Assembly (NCBI GenBank): GCA_905234865.1
Contig: CAJOJE010000014.1
Span: 1 to 64,000, forward strand
Length of the DNA: 64,000 nt
Direction: 5' to 3'
Source of the DNA: Candidatus Gastranaerophilales bacterium
Lineage (GTDB): Bacteria > Cyanobacteriota > Vampirovibrionia > Gastranaerophilales > Gastranaerophilaceae
The stretch's first letter is position 1; every line of letters begins with the position of its first letter. The notes under the pieces were generated by a model that saw only the letters and a program-made list of their open reading frames with translations, made no database searches and had not been told where the DNA came from. Both the position numbers and the translations under genes were made by a program. Shown piece by piece: positions 43,522 through 52,732 of the stretch.

Positions 43522-44448
43522 TTGACTTTCAAAGTAACATTCAGAGGCACAAGAGGCTCATACCCGACACCCAAAAAAACTCACCTGAAATACGGCGGGA
43601 ATACTTCTTGCGTTGAAGTTATGATTGATGATAAACTTATTATCCTTGATGCGGGAACGGGAATAACGGAAATCGGAGATAATCTCACAAGAAACCATAT
43701 TTTATCGGGCAATACCGAAAGTGAAAGAGAACCCGTTCAAGCAACTTTAATTTTAAGTCATATCCACCAAGACCATATTCAAGGCTTACCGTTTTTTTCT
43801 CCCGTATATTTAAAAACAACAAAATTAAAAATTTACGGTCCCGATATTCAGGGAGAAAAGCTGAAAGACTCAATTTCGTCGCTTCTTTTTGACAAAAGTT
43901 TTCCCGTAAGTCTTGAAGAACTTCAAGGTTCAATTCAATTTGAAGCTGTCGGACAAAAAAATATCATTATAATTAAAAATAACGGGGAACAAATTGTTTG
44001 TAATTCCCAAGAATACGAAAACAAAAACTTTGATAAAGACGATATCGTAATATCTTTTTTCAAAACGATGGCACACCCTAAAAACGGCTGCCTTTGCATA
44101 AAAATCGAACATGACAATAAAAGTTTGGTTTATGCAACGGATAAGGAATGTTACGTCGGTTCCGATAAAAAGTTTATACAATTTGCATTCGGATGTAACG
44201 TGTTAATTCATGATTCCCAATACACTCACCAAGATTACATCTCACCCGTTATGTCAAAGCAAGGATACGGACATTCTACATTTAACATGGCAATTGAAAC
44301 CGCAAAACTTGCAAAAGCCAAAAAGCTGTACTTCTTCCACTATGAGCCGACGTATGACGATAATATTCTCGATATGTTGGAAAAAGACTTCAGAAATATG
44401 ACGGTAGATTTTAACTTTTCTAAGGAAAATTTAGAAGTTGTTTTATAA
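43522..44448 (+). CDS. Metallo-beta-lactamase-fold hydrolase
   Basis: The 308-residue protein starts at a TTG (43522), 8 nt after AAAGGA. Motifs are FRGTRGSYPTP near the N-terminus, LDAGTGI, the metal motif SHIHQDHIQGLPFF, the ligand His in CIKIEHD-like region, a later LIHDSQYTHQDY and GHSTFNMAIETAK. It resembles MBL proteins of the phosphonate/cAMP phosphodiesterase and RNase Z-like branch (HxHxDH with GLPFF). The SH-x-H-x-D-H set is intact. The substrate is unknown. It overlaps the TPR gene by 11 bp. Confidence 0.85.
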   Translation: MTFKVTFRGTRGSYPTPKKTHLKYGGNTSCVEVMIDDKLIILDAGTGITEIGDNLTRNHILSGNTESEREPVQATLILSHIHQDHIQGLPFFSPVYLKTTKLKIYGPDIQGEKLKDSISSLLFDKSFPVSLEELQGSIQFEAVGQKNIIIIKNNGEQIVCNSQEYENKNFDKDDIVISFFKTMAHPKNGCLCIKIEHDNKSLVYATDKECYVGSDKKFIQFAFGCNVLIHDSQYTHQDYISPVMSKQGYGHSTFNMAIETAKLAKAKKLYFFHYEPTYDDNILDMLEKDFRNMTVDFNFSKENLEVVL

Positions 44449-45055
44449 AATTTTATTTCTGTTTATTGCGGCATTACTTATTCAATTCCCCTGTTATGCC
44501 GATTTACACAAAGCTTCAATCGTAAGTACGGTTGATGCGACAAAAGCTGCGCAAAGACATAATAATTTGGGAACTTTATACCTTAAAGACAGGGATTTAT
44601 TTGCGGCAATTAAAGAATACAGAATTGCAATAGCAATTAACCCCGACAGCCAAACAACCGCCGTATATTTCAATAATTTGGGCAAAGTTTATTTAATTTT
44701 GGGAGAAATTCAAAAAAGAAACAATCTTCCGCTGCAAGGGTGGGATGATTTTTCGATTATGGCCAAAATTTCTTTTGAAGAAGCAATTACAAAAGACTGC
44801 ATGAAACTTGAATATTACCAAAATTTAATTAAAGCATATGAATTAACGGGCGAAACAAACTCTAAAAAAGAGTTTTTCCTCTCAAACAGAGATAAAAACC
44901 CGTTTAATGTCATTCCTGCCGCAATAATATTAAAAAAACAAGGTCAAGAACAAAGCGCAAATATGCTTCTTGACGATTTTGTATCGGAAAACCCCGATAT
45001 TATTATTTCTAAAGACTTAAAAAAATTAATTAAAATGAAAGAAGGAGATTTATAA
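44438..45055 (+). CDS. Exported TPR-like protein
   Basis: The 205-residue protein begins at a TTG overlapping the previous gene. It has a signal peptide (MFYKILFLFIAALLIQFPCY), with Cys 19 in a possible lipobox-like context (FPCYAD, weak). TPR-like helices follow: AAQRHNNLGTLYLKDRDLFA, AIKEYRIAIAINPDSQ, FNNLGKVYLILGEI and ISFEEAITKDCMKLEYYQNL. Such proteins bind partners in the envelope. It ends the malQ-to-TPR run; a small membrane protein gene is encoded on the other strand downstream. Function unknown. Confidence 0.75.
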   Translation: MFYKILFLFIAALLIQFPCYADLHKASIVSTVDATKAAQRHNNLGTLYLKDRDLFAAIKEYRIAIAINPDSQTTAVYFNNLGKVYLILGEIQKRNNLPLQGWDDFSIMAKISFEEAITKDCMKLEYYQNLIKAYELTGETNSKKEFFLSNRDKNPFNVIPAAIILKKQGQEQSANMLLDDFVSENPDIIISKDLKKLIKMKEGDL

Positions 45056-45088
45056 CCCTTTCTTTCATCTCAATTAATTATTTTTAAT

Positions 45089-45235
45089 TTAAAGCTCAAC
45101 TCTTTCATGCGAGCATTTTTTCATACAAGCCTTTTTAAATTCCTCGCTGCTGAAATTCTCAACAACCGTCGGAACAACTACAAGACAAAAATACATAACA
45201 CATGCAAACAGCGCTAAACTTATTGCCTCAAACAT
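45089..45235 (-). CDS. Small single-pass membrane protein (48 aa)
   Basis: This short frame encodes 48 residues starting MFEAISLALFACVMYFCLVV. A hydrophobic helix spans about residues 4-24, followed by a soluble tail ending with the Cys- and Lys-containing EFKKACMKKCSHERVEL. A GAGG sits 8 nt before the ATG. It lies 113 bp downstream of cysK on the same strand. Small membrane proteins like this are easy to miss; the start signal and hydrophobic pattern support it. Function unknown. Confidence 0.5.
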   Translation of the reverse strand: MFEAISLALFACVMYFCLVVVPTVVENFSSEEFKKACMKKCSHERVEL

Positions 45236-45347
45236 TTCTGCCGCCTCGCTTTCAATGAAAAATAATTAACTTACTTTTTATTTGACGGCAGCTTATTCTA
45301 AATCTTTAGAATAAAAAATGTTATTTTTACAAATATTAATAAATTTT

Positions 45348-46277
45348 CTAAATTTCAAACATCGGACTTGAAAGATATCTCTCGCCCGTATCGGGAAGAA
45401 GCGCCACGATTGTTTTACCTTTATTCTCGGGGCGTTTTGCAAGTTCGATTGCACCGTATATTGCAGCGCCCGAGCTTATGCCGATTAAAAGCCCCTCGGA
45501 TTTTGCCGCCATACGCCCAAATTCAAAAGCGTCCTCATTTTTAACGGCAATAATTTCATCATAAATATCCGTATTTAAAGTTTTCGGAACAAACCCTGCG
45601 CCTATTCCCTGAATTTTGTGTCCTCCCGAAACCCCTTTAGATAAAACGGGAGAATCAAAAGGTTCTATTGCAACAACTTTAATATTCTTATTTTGGGATT
45701 TCAAATATTCCCCGACACCGCTCAGCGTTCCGCCCGTTCCGACGCCCGCAACAAAAATATCGACTTTACCTTCCGTACTTTTCCAAATCTCGGGACCCGT
45801 CGTTAAAAAATGCATTTTTGGGTTTGCGGGGTTTTCAAATTGAGAAGGAATAAAAGAATTAGGAGTATTTTCGGCTATTTCTTTTGCTTTTTCAATTGCC
45901 CCCTTCATACCTTTTGAGCCTTCCGTCAAAACAAGCTCTGCACCGTATGCGGCAAGGATTTTTCTTCTTTCGATACTCATTGTTTCAGGCATGGTAAAAA
46001 TTACCTTATACCCTTTTGAAGCTGCGATTGAAGCAAGCCCAATCCCCGTATTTCCGCTTGTAGGCTCAATTATAACGGAATTTTCTTTTAAGATGCCCCT
46101 TTTTTCGGCATCTTCAATCATATTAAAAGCAATTCTGTCTTTAACGGAACCTGCAGGGTTAAAATATTCAAGTTTTCCTATAACTTTTGCTTCGAGGTTT
46201 AATTTTTTTTCAATATTTTTTAATTCAAGCAAAGGTGTATTACCGATTAATTCGGTAATTGAGTTATAAATCGTCAT
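45348..46277 (-). CDS. cysK: Cysteine synthase (O-acetylserine sulfhydrylase)
   Basis: From the ATG at 46277 (AGGAGA upstream) the product is 309 aa. It shows PLP-dependent synthase motifs: [30 protein letters not shown] (Lys near 45), [32 protein letters not shown] and the C-terminal [16 protein letters not shown] and [12 protein letters not shown]. It makes cysteine from O-acetylserine and sulfide. The TTG two codons upstream is less likely. No riboswitch or T-box pattern is apparent in the 130-bp leader. Confidence 0.95.
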   Translation of the reverse strand: MTIYNSITELIGNTPLLELKNIEKKLNLEAKVIGKLEYFNPAGSVKDRIAFNMIEDAEKRGILKENSVIIEPTSGNTGIGLASIAASKGYKVIFTMPETMSIERRKILAAYGAELVLTEGSKGMKGAIEKAKEIAENTPNSFIPSQFENPANPKMHFLTTGPEIWKSTEGKVDIFVAGVGTGGTLSGVGEYLKSQNKNIKVVAIEPFDSPVLSKGVSGGHKIQGIGAGFVPKTLNTDIYDEIIAVKNEDAFEFGRMAAKSEGLLIGISSGAAIYGAIELAKRPENKGKTIVALLPDTGERYLSSPMFEI

Positions 46278-46412
46278 TTTCAAAATCTCCTTTTTAAAAT
46301 ACTAACAAACTTTAAAAAATTAAAGCATGCCGCAACATCGGAAAAAATTTTGAAACGTAATATTCATAGCCTTTGTTCTAGCATTTTATTTTTAATTTGT
46401 CAATTATTAATT

Positions 46413-47063
46413 TTAAATCGTTTTTGCCATTTTTGCCGTAGCTTTTTTTATATTTGAAGATACTCTGTATGATTCTCTTATTTTTTGCAAAGTTTTATTG
46501 TATGTGGATTTATCGAGTTTGCAATTTTTAGATTTTAAATATTCCATGCATTTTTCGGGATATTTCCCCATAATTGTTGCAAATGCCCATGCAACACCCA
46601 TTTTTGAATAATAATCATCCGTATTCAATTCATTCAAAACATTAATTACTTCGTCAATGTATTCATCGTTCAAATAATGCGACAATAAAGAAACCGAAAC
46701 TATTCTGCTTTCAAATTCCCGTTTTGAATTTTTATATTTCATAAGAAATTTAAAAAAAGTATCGGGGTATTTTCTTGCTATTTTAAAACTCTGACATAAA
46801 GAATCATTCACGCCCCAATCATTAACATAAGGCATAAATTTTTCAAAATAATTAACCAAAGTTTCAAAATCATCCTCTGCATACCCCAAAACAAAAGCAT
46901 GCAAAAGTTTTAATTCAAATGTTGAAAAATCATTATTTTCGACAAATTCTTTATAATTATCTTTTGCAACCCTCTTTGCGAATTTGCGCAATTTCGGAAT
47001 TGAAATCCCGAATTTTGTTCTCTCTGTTTTATCTAATTCCGATTTAACTTTTTCTAATTCCAT
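46413..47063 (-). CDS. AlkD-like DNA alkylation repair protein
   Basis: From the ATG at 47063 (AAGG upstream) the product is 216 aa, starting MELEKVKSELDKTERTKFGI. It is all-helical HEAT-like, with the AlkD motifs ISIPKLRKFAKRVAK (V/I-x-x-P-x-L-R) and DWGVNDSLCQS (Trp and Asp corresponding to the base-excision site). It probably removes bulky or positively charged alkylated bases by glycosylase action. The C-terminus is basic (NIKKATAKMAKTI). It stands between cysK and the zinc-ribbon cluster. Confidence 0.8.
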   Translation of the reverse strand: MELEKVKSELDKTERTKFGISIPKLRKFAKRVAKDNYKEFVENNDFSTFELKLLHAFVLGYAEDDFETLVNYFEKFMPYVNDWGVNDSLCQSFKIARKYPDTFFKFLMKYKNSKREFESRIVSVSLLSHYLNDEYIDEVINVLNELNTDDYYSKMGVAWAFATIMGKYPEKCMEYLKSKNCKLDKSTYNKTLQKIRESYRVSSNIKKATAKMAKTI

Positions 47064-47222
47064 TTTATATAAACCTTTTTTACTTTTAATATTGCCCGAT
47101 ATCAACTTTTTGTCAATATTTTTTAATATTTTATTGCAAATAAAAATTTTTATAGTATTGACAAAGTGTAAAAAATTGTCATAATGAAAAAAGGTTTGGT
47201 TTTATGAATTAAGGAAGTCTGA

Positions 47223-48174
47223 TTGTTTAAATATACCTGCGCTATTTGCAATAATACTTTTGAGGAAGCTGAAAACAGGAAGGCAATTGAATGTCCCCTT
47301 TGTCATAGCAGATTGCTTAAAAAAGAACGTGTTATTTTAGAAGATAAAGCGGAAAATATTGAAGAAAATAATCTCGATACAGAAAATTCCGCCCCTGAAA
47401 TACCCCCCCCCCCCAAAACCAAAATTTATTTTATTGCCCATAATTATAACAATTATCGGGTTTGCTTGCATTTTAGCTTCAATCATGTATTTTAACGGTA
47501 TCTCATTTTATAACAAAATGGGAGATAAGTCCTGTCTTAAAAAAGATTATAAGCAAGGCATAGTCTGGTATAAAAAAGCTGTTGCAAAAATTAACGAAAA
47601 GAATGAGAAAAAATGGGGCTTTATTTATAAAAACCTCTCTGAAGCATACGCATACGAAAAAGATTGCAAAAATGCAATCAAAGAATACGACAAATACAAT
47701 AAAATTACGGGAGAAAAAGGATATAAAAGCGAGTTTTTAAAGCCTTGTACGGCAAATAAAACCCAAAAAACTCAACCAAAAAAAGCTGAAGAAACAAAAA
47801 CAACAGCCAAAAAACCGCAAAATACAAAACCCGCAACCCAAAAAACTTCCTCGACTCCTCAAAAAACTGTTACAAAACAGGTTCAAAAGCCTGCACAGAA
47901 AAATGTTCAAAAAGCACCCGTAAAAACTGCGCCTTCAAATACGACAACCGCAAAAACTGCGCCTCTTCCAACCAAAACAACTTCAACAAATCCCAATTCC
48001 CCGGATATGATAGATGTTTACGTTAAAGAGGGTGACAGTCTTTTTAATAAAGGAAATTATTCGGGCGCACTTGCCAAATACAAGCTTGCCGAAAATTTAT
48101 CGTTGATTTATTACGGCCCGTATTTTGATACAACTTCAAAAATTCAAGCAAAAATAAGAAAATGTCAAAACTAA
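47223..48174 (+). pseudogene. Zinc-ribbon/membrane/TPR protein interrupted at a C12 tract (phase-shifted)
   Basis: Two overlapping frames join into one protein of about 316 aa if one C is removed. The first begins at TTG 47223 (AAGGAAG upstream): MFKYTCAICNNTFEEAENRK with a double CxxC zinc ribbon (Cys 6, 9, 24, 27). It runs through an acidic linker into PPPP at the C12 run, where the frame is lost. The other frame supplies a membrane helix (FILLPIIITIIGFACILASI, about 68-90) and a TPR-like part (CLKKDYKQGIVWYKKAVAKI). A Lys/Thr/Gln/Pro-rich linker and a C-terminal TPR-like segment follow. The zinc ribbon closely resembles that of 51300-52265. 11 or 14 C would restore the frame. This is either a phase-variable ON/OFF gene or a homopolymer sequencing error. 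Confidence 0.75.
47403..47414 (+). repeat. Homopolymer tract of 12 C in a coding region
   Basis: A C12 run at the end of the acidic linker of the zinc-ribbon gene, at the point where the reading frame switches. Such tracts change length by replication slippage. Confidence 0.9.
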
Positions 48175-48188
48175 AGGAAAGTTATAGT

Positions 48189-49229
48189 ATGAAAAAATTA
48201 AAAACCTATGCTTTATTAATTGCTCTGTCGATTTCTTTTACGCTTTCTCCCGTATTTGCGGATAATGCAAGCGATATGGTGAATTCCGCAATTCAAACAA
48301 AAATCCAATCGGCATACAACCTCAATATTAAAAATAACGGAACGGGAATTGATTTAGTTTCAACTTACGGTCAAATAGGCGATATGTATATAAACAAAGA
48401 CCAGTCCTATAAAAATGCGCTTATTTATTACAAAAAAGCTTATGAAGCAGGCATGAAAACTCTGTCTCAAGGAAATAAAGCCGATATAACAAAAGATTTT
48501 TTGGAGCAATTCAATAAATACGCAATTTTATACGCAAATGGTATTCCTCTATCGGAAGATACATCAAAAAATACGTCGGAAGATACAGATGTTCAAAAAT
48601 ATCAAGAAGCCGTAAATATTTTAAGAGATGTAAAACAAAAAATAAAATTAACGGGTCTTGATACTCTAAAAGAAGAAACTTATCTTGATGCTGCTCTTGC
48701 AATGAATTCAATTGTAATTGACCCTAAGGAAGGCATTGAATTCTACAAAAAGGCATGCACAACTTTTGCGAATAACCCTCAGCTTACAATGGACGGCGAT
48801 GAAATATCGGATATTTATCTTGAATTTCAATCAAATTATATGACGATAATCGGAAGTGTCGAAGGCGCAAATATTGATGATTTAGCGCAAAGTTACGAAA
48901 GAAACGTTATTTCAAAATACGGTGCGGGAACAATGAAAGACGCTATGGCAAAAAATTCGATAAGCATGGTATATTTTCTGAAACGTGACTATTCAAAAGC
49001 CCTTGCTTACGCTAAAAGCGCCTATGATATCGCAAAAAAATATTATGCCGACACCGATACTTATATGTATTACTACCAAATAAATTTAGCTAACATTTAC
49101 TATTTTTCAAAAGATTACGCTAATGCAAAAATTTATTACCAAAAAGCTTATATAAACGCAAAAAGCACTTTTGGCGAAAACGATTCAAAAACAGAATATG
49201 TTAAAAACTTGCTAAACTCCATTAAATAA
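48189..49229 (+). CDS. Exported TPR-like protein
   Basis: From the ATG at 48189 (AAAGGAAAG upstream) the product is 346 aa with a signal peptide (MKKLKTYALLIALSISFTLS, cleavage likely after PVFA). The rest is helical TPR-like repeats, e.g. YINKDQSYKNALIYYKKAYE, MVYFLKRDYSKALAYAKSAY and YYFSKDYANAKIYYQKAYIN. It is probably periplasmic or surface-exposed and binds partners. The gene follows the interrupted gene by 14 bp and precedes the single-pass protein gene by 48 bp, all in one direction. No catalytic motif is visible. Confidence 0.75.
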   Translation: MKKLKTYALLIALSISFTLSPVFADNASDMVNSAIQTKIQSAYNLNIKNNGTGIDLVSTYGQIGDMYINKDQSYKNALIYYKKAYEAGMKTLSQGNKADITKDFLEQFNKYAILYANGIPLSEDTSKNTSEDTDVQKYQEAVNILRDVKQKIKLTGLDTLKEETYLDAALAMNSIVIDPKEGIEFYKKACTTFANNPQLTMDGDEISDIYLEFQSNYMTIIGSVEGANIDDLAQSYERNVISKYGAGTMKDAMAKNSISMVYFLKRDYSKALAYAKSAYDIAKKYYADTDTYMYYYQINLANIYYFSKDYANAKIYYQKAYINAKSTFGENDSKTEYVKNLLNSIK

Positions 49230-49277
49230 CGGCAAAGAGGCAAAATGGTTATAGAATAATATTTTAGGAGAATGTTT

Positions 49278-50168
49278 ATGGCACCTCAAAATACGGAAAA
49301 ACAAGGTACGAATATTGTGCAAAAACAAATTGCAAAGCAAGATAGCGGTACAACAGAAGTAAAAAAACAGGATTTAAACAAAACCGATACCACTATCGTT
49401 AAAAATGTAGAAAATAATACAACTACCGTTCAAAAAGCAGCTGACTTTCAAATTAAAAAAGAAGTGTCAAATTACTTAAATTCGACAGACGGTAAAAAAT
49501 TAATCGAAACAACTGTTCAAATTCCAAAAACAACCTTGGGACAAAATGAAATTATATTAATTTCAGGCTCAATGGGGCTGATTATGGGTATAATCGGCGG
49601 ACTTATCATATATTTAATCATTTCTAAATTATTCCCCGAAGAAAAAACTACAACCGTTATCCAACAACGCCCTCAATATAATACTCCGCCAAATTTAAAA
49701 AATATACAGCCTGTTATTATAAACCCTTGTAAATCGGAAGTTAACCTTGAAAATTTTGTAAAACTCGTAATTGAAAAACATATAAGGGATAAACGTGAAA
49801 TTAAAGCTCAATCCTTTGAACAAACGGAAACTCCTCAAACAATTCAATATCAAGAGCCAAAAGAAGAAGTTATCTACGATAAAGAAATTACGGTCACTCC
49901 AAAGGATAAAATTTTCTTACAATGCTTAATCGAAGCGACCAAAAATTCAACTACGGTATCCGTTAAATCCTTAAACGAAAATTGCGGAACAAACTACACA
50001 AGAGATGATGCAATTGCTATTCTTCAAAAAATAAATATTTTAGGCAAAAAAGAAAAAATTACATCCCTTATGGACGGAAATTTTGCAAACGTAAGATTTA
50101 TAAGAGATGACATTGCAAAAATAGAATTTAACCCCTCTTGCATAGAAGATTTAAAGAAATTAGTATAA
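49278..50168 (+). CDS. Single-pass membrane protein with soluble C-terminal domain
   Basis: The ATG at 49278 follows AGGAG at the right distance (an ATG two codons earlier is too close), giving 296 aa. The N-terminus (1-90) is polar and repetitive (Gln, Lys, Thr, Asn), then one hydrophobic helix at about 91-118 (LISGSMGLIMGIIGGLIIYL). After a linker, a C-terminal helical domain (about 205-296) with LQCLIEATKNSTTVSVKSLN and AIAILQKINILGKKE looks winged-helix-like. It stands 14 bp before the ATPase gene and may tether it to the membrane, but this is inferred from position only. Confidence 0.65.
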   Translation: MAPQNTEKQGTNIVQKQIAKQDSGTTEVKKQDLNKTDTTIVKNVENNTTTVQKAADFQIKKEVSNYLNSTDGKKLIETTVQIPKTTLGQNEIILISGSMGLIMGIIGGLIIYLIISKLFPEEKTTTVIQQRPQYNTPPNLKNIQPVIINPCKSEVNLENFVKLVIEKHIRDKREIKAQSFEQTETPQTIQYQEPKEEVIYDKEITVTPKDKIFLQCLIEATKNSTTVSVKSLNENCGTNYTRDDAIAILQKINILGKKEKITSLMDGNFANVRFIRDDIAKIEFNPSCIEDLKKLV

Positions 50169-50181
50169 AAAGGAAATAAAA

Positions 50182-51300
50182 ATGAAAAAGAAAAACGCCG
50201 TAGCAAATTTTGCACAAATGATATCTTCAACAAGCCTGACCCCGATTGCTCTGGATAATACGGCAGCCCTTGTTTGTATGACGGTAGGTTTAAACAGATT
50301 AAAACTTTTTAATTCGATATATGAAAGAATTTCTAACTGGTTTTGTTTGGACGACAGTTCTCAAGAACCCGTATACCGCCTTGAAGCTGAAGCAATAGCA
50401 GGCGAATACGGTTCAGGAAAAAGCCATATTTCATATATGATAAAAAACAGTCTTTTATCGCAAGATATTGAATTGCTTCTTGCGCATTGCCAAATTACGT
50501 CCGCTGCGGCGAATTATCAAGATATTTTATGCGAAATTTTGTGTAATTTGCGCATATCAAGCGCCCCCTCTCAAGTTGAAAGCGGTGTCGAAATAAGCGC
50601 ATATATCAACCTTTTCGGATGGTACGGCGGAAATTACGATTTATTTTTAAATTCGATAAGAAGAAGTGTCGGAAACATTGATAGTGCGATTATAACCGAT
50701 TTTGCATACTCGCTTTCAATGTTGGCACAAGACACATCAAACGTAATTTATTTACAAAAATGCCTTGATTCCTGGGTTAGAAATTCTGACCCCCAAAAGG
50801 CAACGGAAGTATTTTTCTTAATCTTATCTTTATTCCAAAAAGTTTCCGTTCAAAGATTTGCTCTTGTAATAGATGAATTTGAAGCTATATCTCACCTTCC
50901 CGACTTAAAGAAACGTGAAATTTTACAACATTTTCAAAATCTCTACGACAAATTAACTCAACAGGCTGCAGGACCTATGTCTTGCTATATGCTTTTATTT
51001 ACAACGGAAGACTGGTTAAACCAACTCGATATGATTTTACCTTCACTCGGAAGAAGAAACAGAATTCGCCGTTGGTCGCCCATTCCGGATTTAACGGAAG
51101 CCGATATAAGAGCGCTTGTTTATAAAAACGCAACTTATTATATTATGGCAAATCCTTCCGCACCCGAAATTACCGATAAAGATTTAGATATGATAAGCGA
51201 AAAAATCATTTCTCAATCCGTCGGCACAAGATATCATTTAAGAAGTATTCAAAGAGATATTAACGATTTAATCGAAATGACCGTAAGAAGGAAAAAATAA
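50182..51300 (+). CDS. P-loop ATPase, AAA/STAND-like (GEYGSGKSH)
   Basis: The 372-residue protein has Walker A GEYGSGKSH (74-82), Walker B FALVIDEFEAIS (226-237), a sensor-1-like MLLFTTEDWL (270-279) and a basic RRNRIRRW (291-298) that could be an arginine finger. The C-terminus (YHLRSIQRDINDLIEM) is helical. The GxYGSGKSH form recalls ATPases such as BREX BrxC/BrxD and ORC/Cdc6-like proteins. No BREX or other defence gene accompanies it; the neighbours are zinc-ribbon membrane proteins. I read it as the energy-using component of this cluster. Its stop overlaps the next ATG (TAATG). Confidence 0.75.
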   Translation: MKKKNAVANFAQMISSTSLTPIALDNTAALVCMTVGLNRLKLFNSIYERISNWFCLDDSSQEPVYRLEAEAIAGEYGSGKSHISYMIKNSLLSQDIELLLAHCQITSAAANYQDILCEILCNLRISSAPSQVESGVEISAYINLFGWYGGNYDLFLNSIRRSVGNIDSAIITDFAYSLSMLAQDTSNVIYLQKCLDSWVRNSDPQKATEVFFLILSLFQKVSVQRFALVIDEFEAISHLPDLKKREILQHFQNLYDKLTQQAAGPMSCYMLLFTTEDWLNQLDMILPSLGRRNRIRRWSPIPDLTEADIRALVYKNATYYIMANPSAPEITDKDLDMISEKIISQSVGTRYHLRSIQRDINDLIEMTVRRKK

Positions 51301-52265
51301 TGAAATTTTTCAAATGTGAAATATGCCAAAATACTTTTCAAGCAGAAATTAAAGGCAGCTGCCCTTATTGCGGATCAAGGATTTTAACGGAAATAACTCA
51401 AACCGCACAAAATATAAATTATCAACCCGTTCAACCCCAACCCGTTCAAGAACCCGTTTGCGAACAATTACCCCCTCCCGTTGAAGAAAAAAGAGGAAAC
51501 GGTTGCTTGATAGGGTGCATTGCAGGTGCGGTTATACTTATTATAATAACCATTGTTATTATAATGCTTTTTATGGTATTGAAACACAATGAAAATAAAA
51601 GTGATTCTACCATAACCGAACATAATAATGTTGTGCAAACCGTAAAAAACGAGCCTGATGAAAATACGTCAAAAAATGAAGATATCACTTTAACAAACAG
51701 TGTTCCTTCCTGTATCGGGTGTGGTTCGATAAATTATAATTTAGAAGCTTTTTATGTATCTTTGCCCCAAAGGTTTAAGCTCGATTATAACGATTCAAAT
51801 ACAAAAGAGTTTAGATATTCGTATGTAACTTTTAAGACAAATGACAATACCGAAAATATTGTTATTTATCCATATTTTGAAATAGATGAAAATATGAGCC
51901 TTGATGAAATTTTGGCAAATATGTACCCTGATGAACTTTCAAGTTATTATACCGTTTCGTCTTATGACGTAAGCAATAATAATAACGATTTTGATTTAAT
52001 ATTTGCACTCGGATATAACCAAACGATAATGGACTTTACTAAAAAGTTTTATAAAATAAATGCAACTTGGTCTGACGGAACTGTGGGACATATCAATTTT
52101 ACCGTTTATAAAGCAATTTCTTCATCGGGAAATATTAGAACTTTGATTACGAATATTTTTGAATATCATTATGTAAACGGCAAGACAGCAAGTCCGTTTA
52201 CGGCAGATAAAGCAGAAAGTATTGCAAAATCGGTGCAATACAATTTCAATTGGATAAAAAATTAA
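51300..52265 (+). CDS. Zinc-ribbon single-pass membrane protein with extracytoplasmic domain
   Basis: The 321-residue protein has a zinc ribbon (MKFFKCEICQNTFQAEIKGS; Cys 6, 9, 21, 24 in CPYCGSR). A Pro/Gln/Val-rich linker (QPVQPQPVQEPV) and a membrane helix (GCLIGCIAGAVILIIITIVI, about 76-100) follow. A globular domain of about 180 residues comes last (SINYNLEAFYVSLPQRFKLD, DYNDSNTKEFRYSYVTFKTN). The ribbon is cytosolic and the C-terminal domain outside, by the positive-inside rule. It is a paralogue of 47223-48174 in its first 30 residues. It starts on the ATPase stop (TAATG), so it is coupled. Confidence 0.7.
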   Translation: MKFFKCEICQNTFQAEIKGSCPYCGSRILTEITQTAQNINYQPVQPQPVQEPVCEQLPPPVEEKRGNGCLIGCIAGAVILIIITIVIIMLFMVLKHNENKSDSTITEHNNVVQTVKNEPDENTSKNEDITLTNSVPSCIGCGSINYNLEAFYVSLPQRFKLDYNDSNTKEFRYSYVTFKTNDNTENIVIYPYFEIDENMSLDEILANMYPDELSSYYTVSSYDVSNNNNDFDLIFALGYNQTIMDFTKKFYKINATWSDGTVGHINFTVYKAISSSGNIRTLITNIFEYHYVNGKTASPFTADKAESIAKSVQYNFNWIKN

Positions 52266-52279
52266 AGAAAGGATAAATT

Positions 52280-52717
52280 ATGTCAACAAAACAATGTCCC
52301 TATTGCGGTTCAAGAATTGCACTTAATGCCGTTATTTGTCCTGTTTGCAATCAGCCTGTTATGGGTGCGCCGAATAACAGTTTTCAAGGCGGAGGATACA
52401 TACCCAATCAACCTTCAAATTATGCTCCTCCCCCGCCTCCCGTTCAACAGACTTATTCTGCGCCCGTAAGCTCGGGGCAATTTAGCGGAATAAACTTTTT
52501 TAATGAACCGAAAGCAAGAGTGAATAAAGTAACTTATCTTATTATTAATTTCCTTTTAGGTTGGATTGGCATTCATAAATTTTTGACGGGAAAACCGATT
52601 ATGGGAATTTTGTATTTACTTTTATCTTGGACATTTATTCCGGGTATTTGTTCCTTAATTGATTTATTTGCAGCTATACAATTAAGAGCCAACGCTAACG
52701 GTGATATTTATGTATAA
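52280..52717 (+). CDS. Zinc-ribbon TM2-domain membrane protein
   Basis: The 145-residue protein has a zinc ribbon (STKQCPYCGSRIALNAVICP, Cys 6, 9, 20, 23), a Pro-rich linker (APPPPPVQQTYSAP), and a TM2 domain with the typical two helices: VTYLIINFLLGWIGIHKFLT and GILYLLLSWTFIPGICSLID. TM2 proteins are widespread membrane proteins of unclear function, and zinc-ribbon TM2 fusions occur in many bacteria. The gene lies 14 bp after the previous stop. It shares CPYCGSRI with its neighbours. Confidence 0.8.
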   Translation: MSTKQCPYCGSRIALNAVICPVCNQPVMGAPNNSFQGGGYIPNQPSNYAPPPPPVQQTYSAPVSSGQFSGINFFNEPKARVNKVTYLIINFLLGWIGIHKFLTGKPIMGILYLLLSWTFIPGICSLIDLFAAIQLRANANGDIYV

Positions 52718-52732
52718 AGAAAGGATTTAAAA

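Noticed and set aside
46278-46412. T-box or SAM-type riboswitch before cysK.
   Set aside because: No T-box core or SAM-I core elements are seen, and no terminator/antiterminator pair.
50182-51300. BREX-type defence ATPase (BrxC/BrxD).
   Set aside because: Only the GxYGSGKSH motif fits. No PglZ, PglX or other BREX gene is nearby, and the neighbours are membrane zinc-ribbon proteins.
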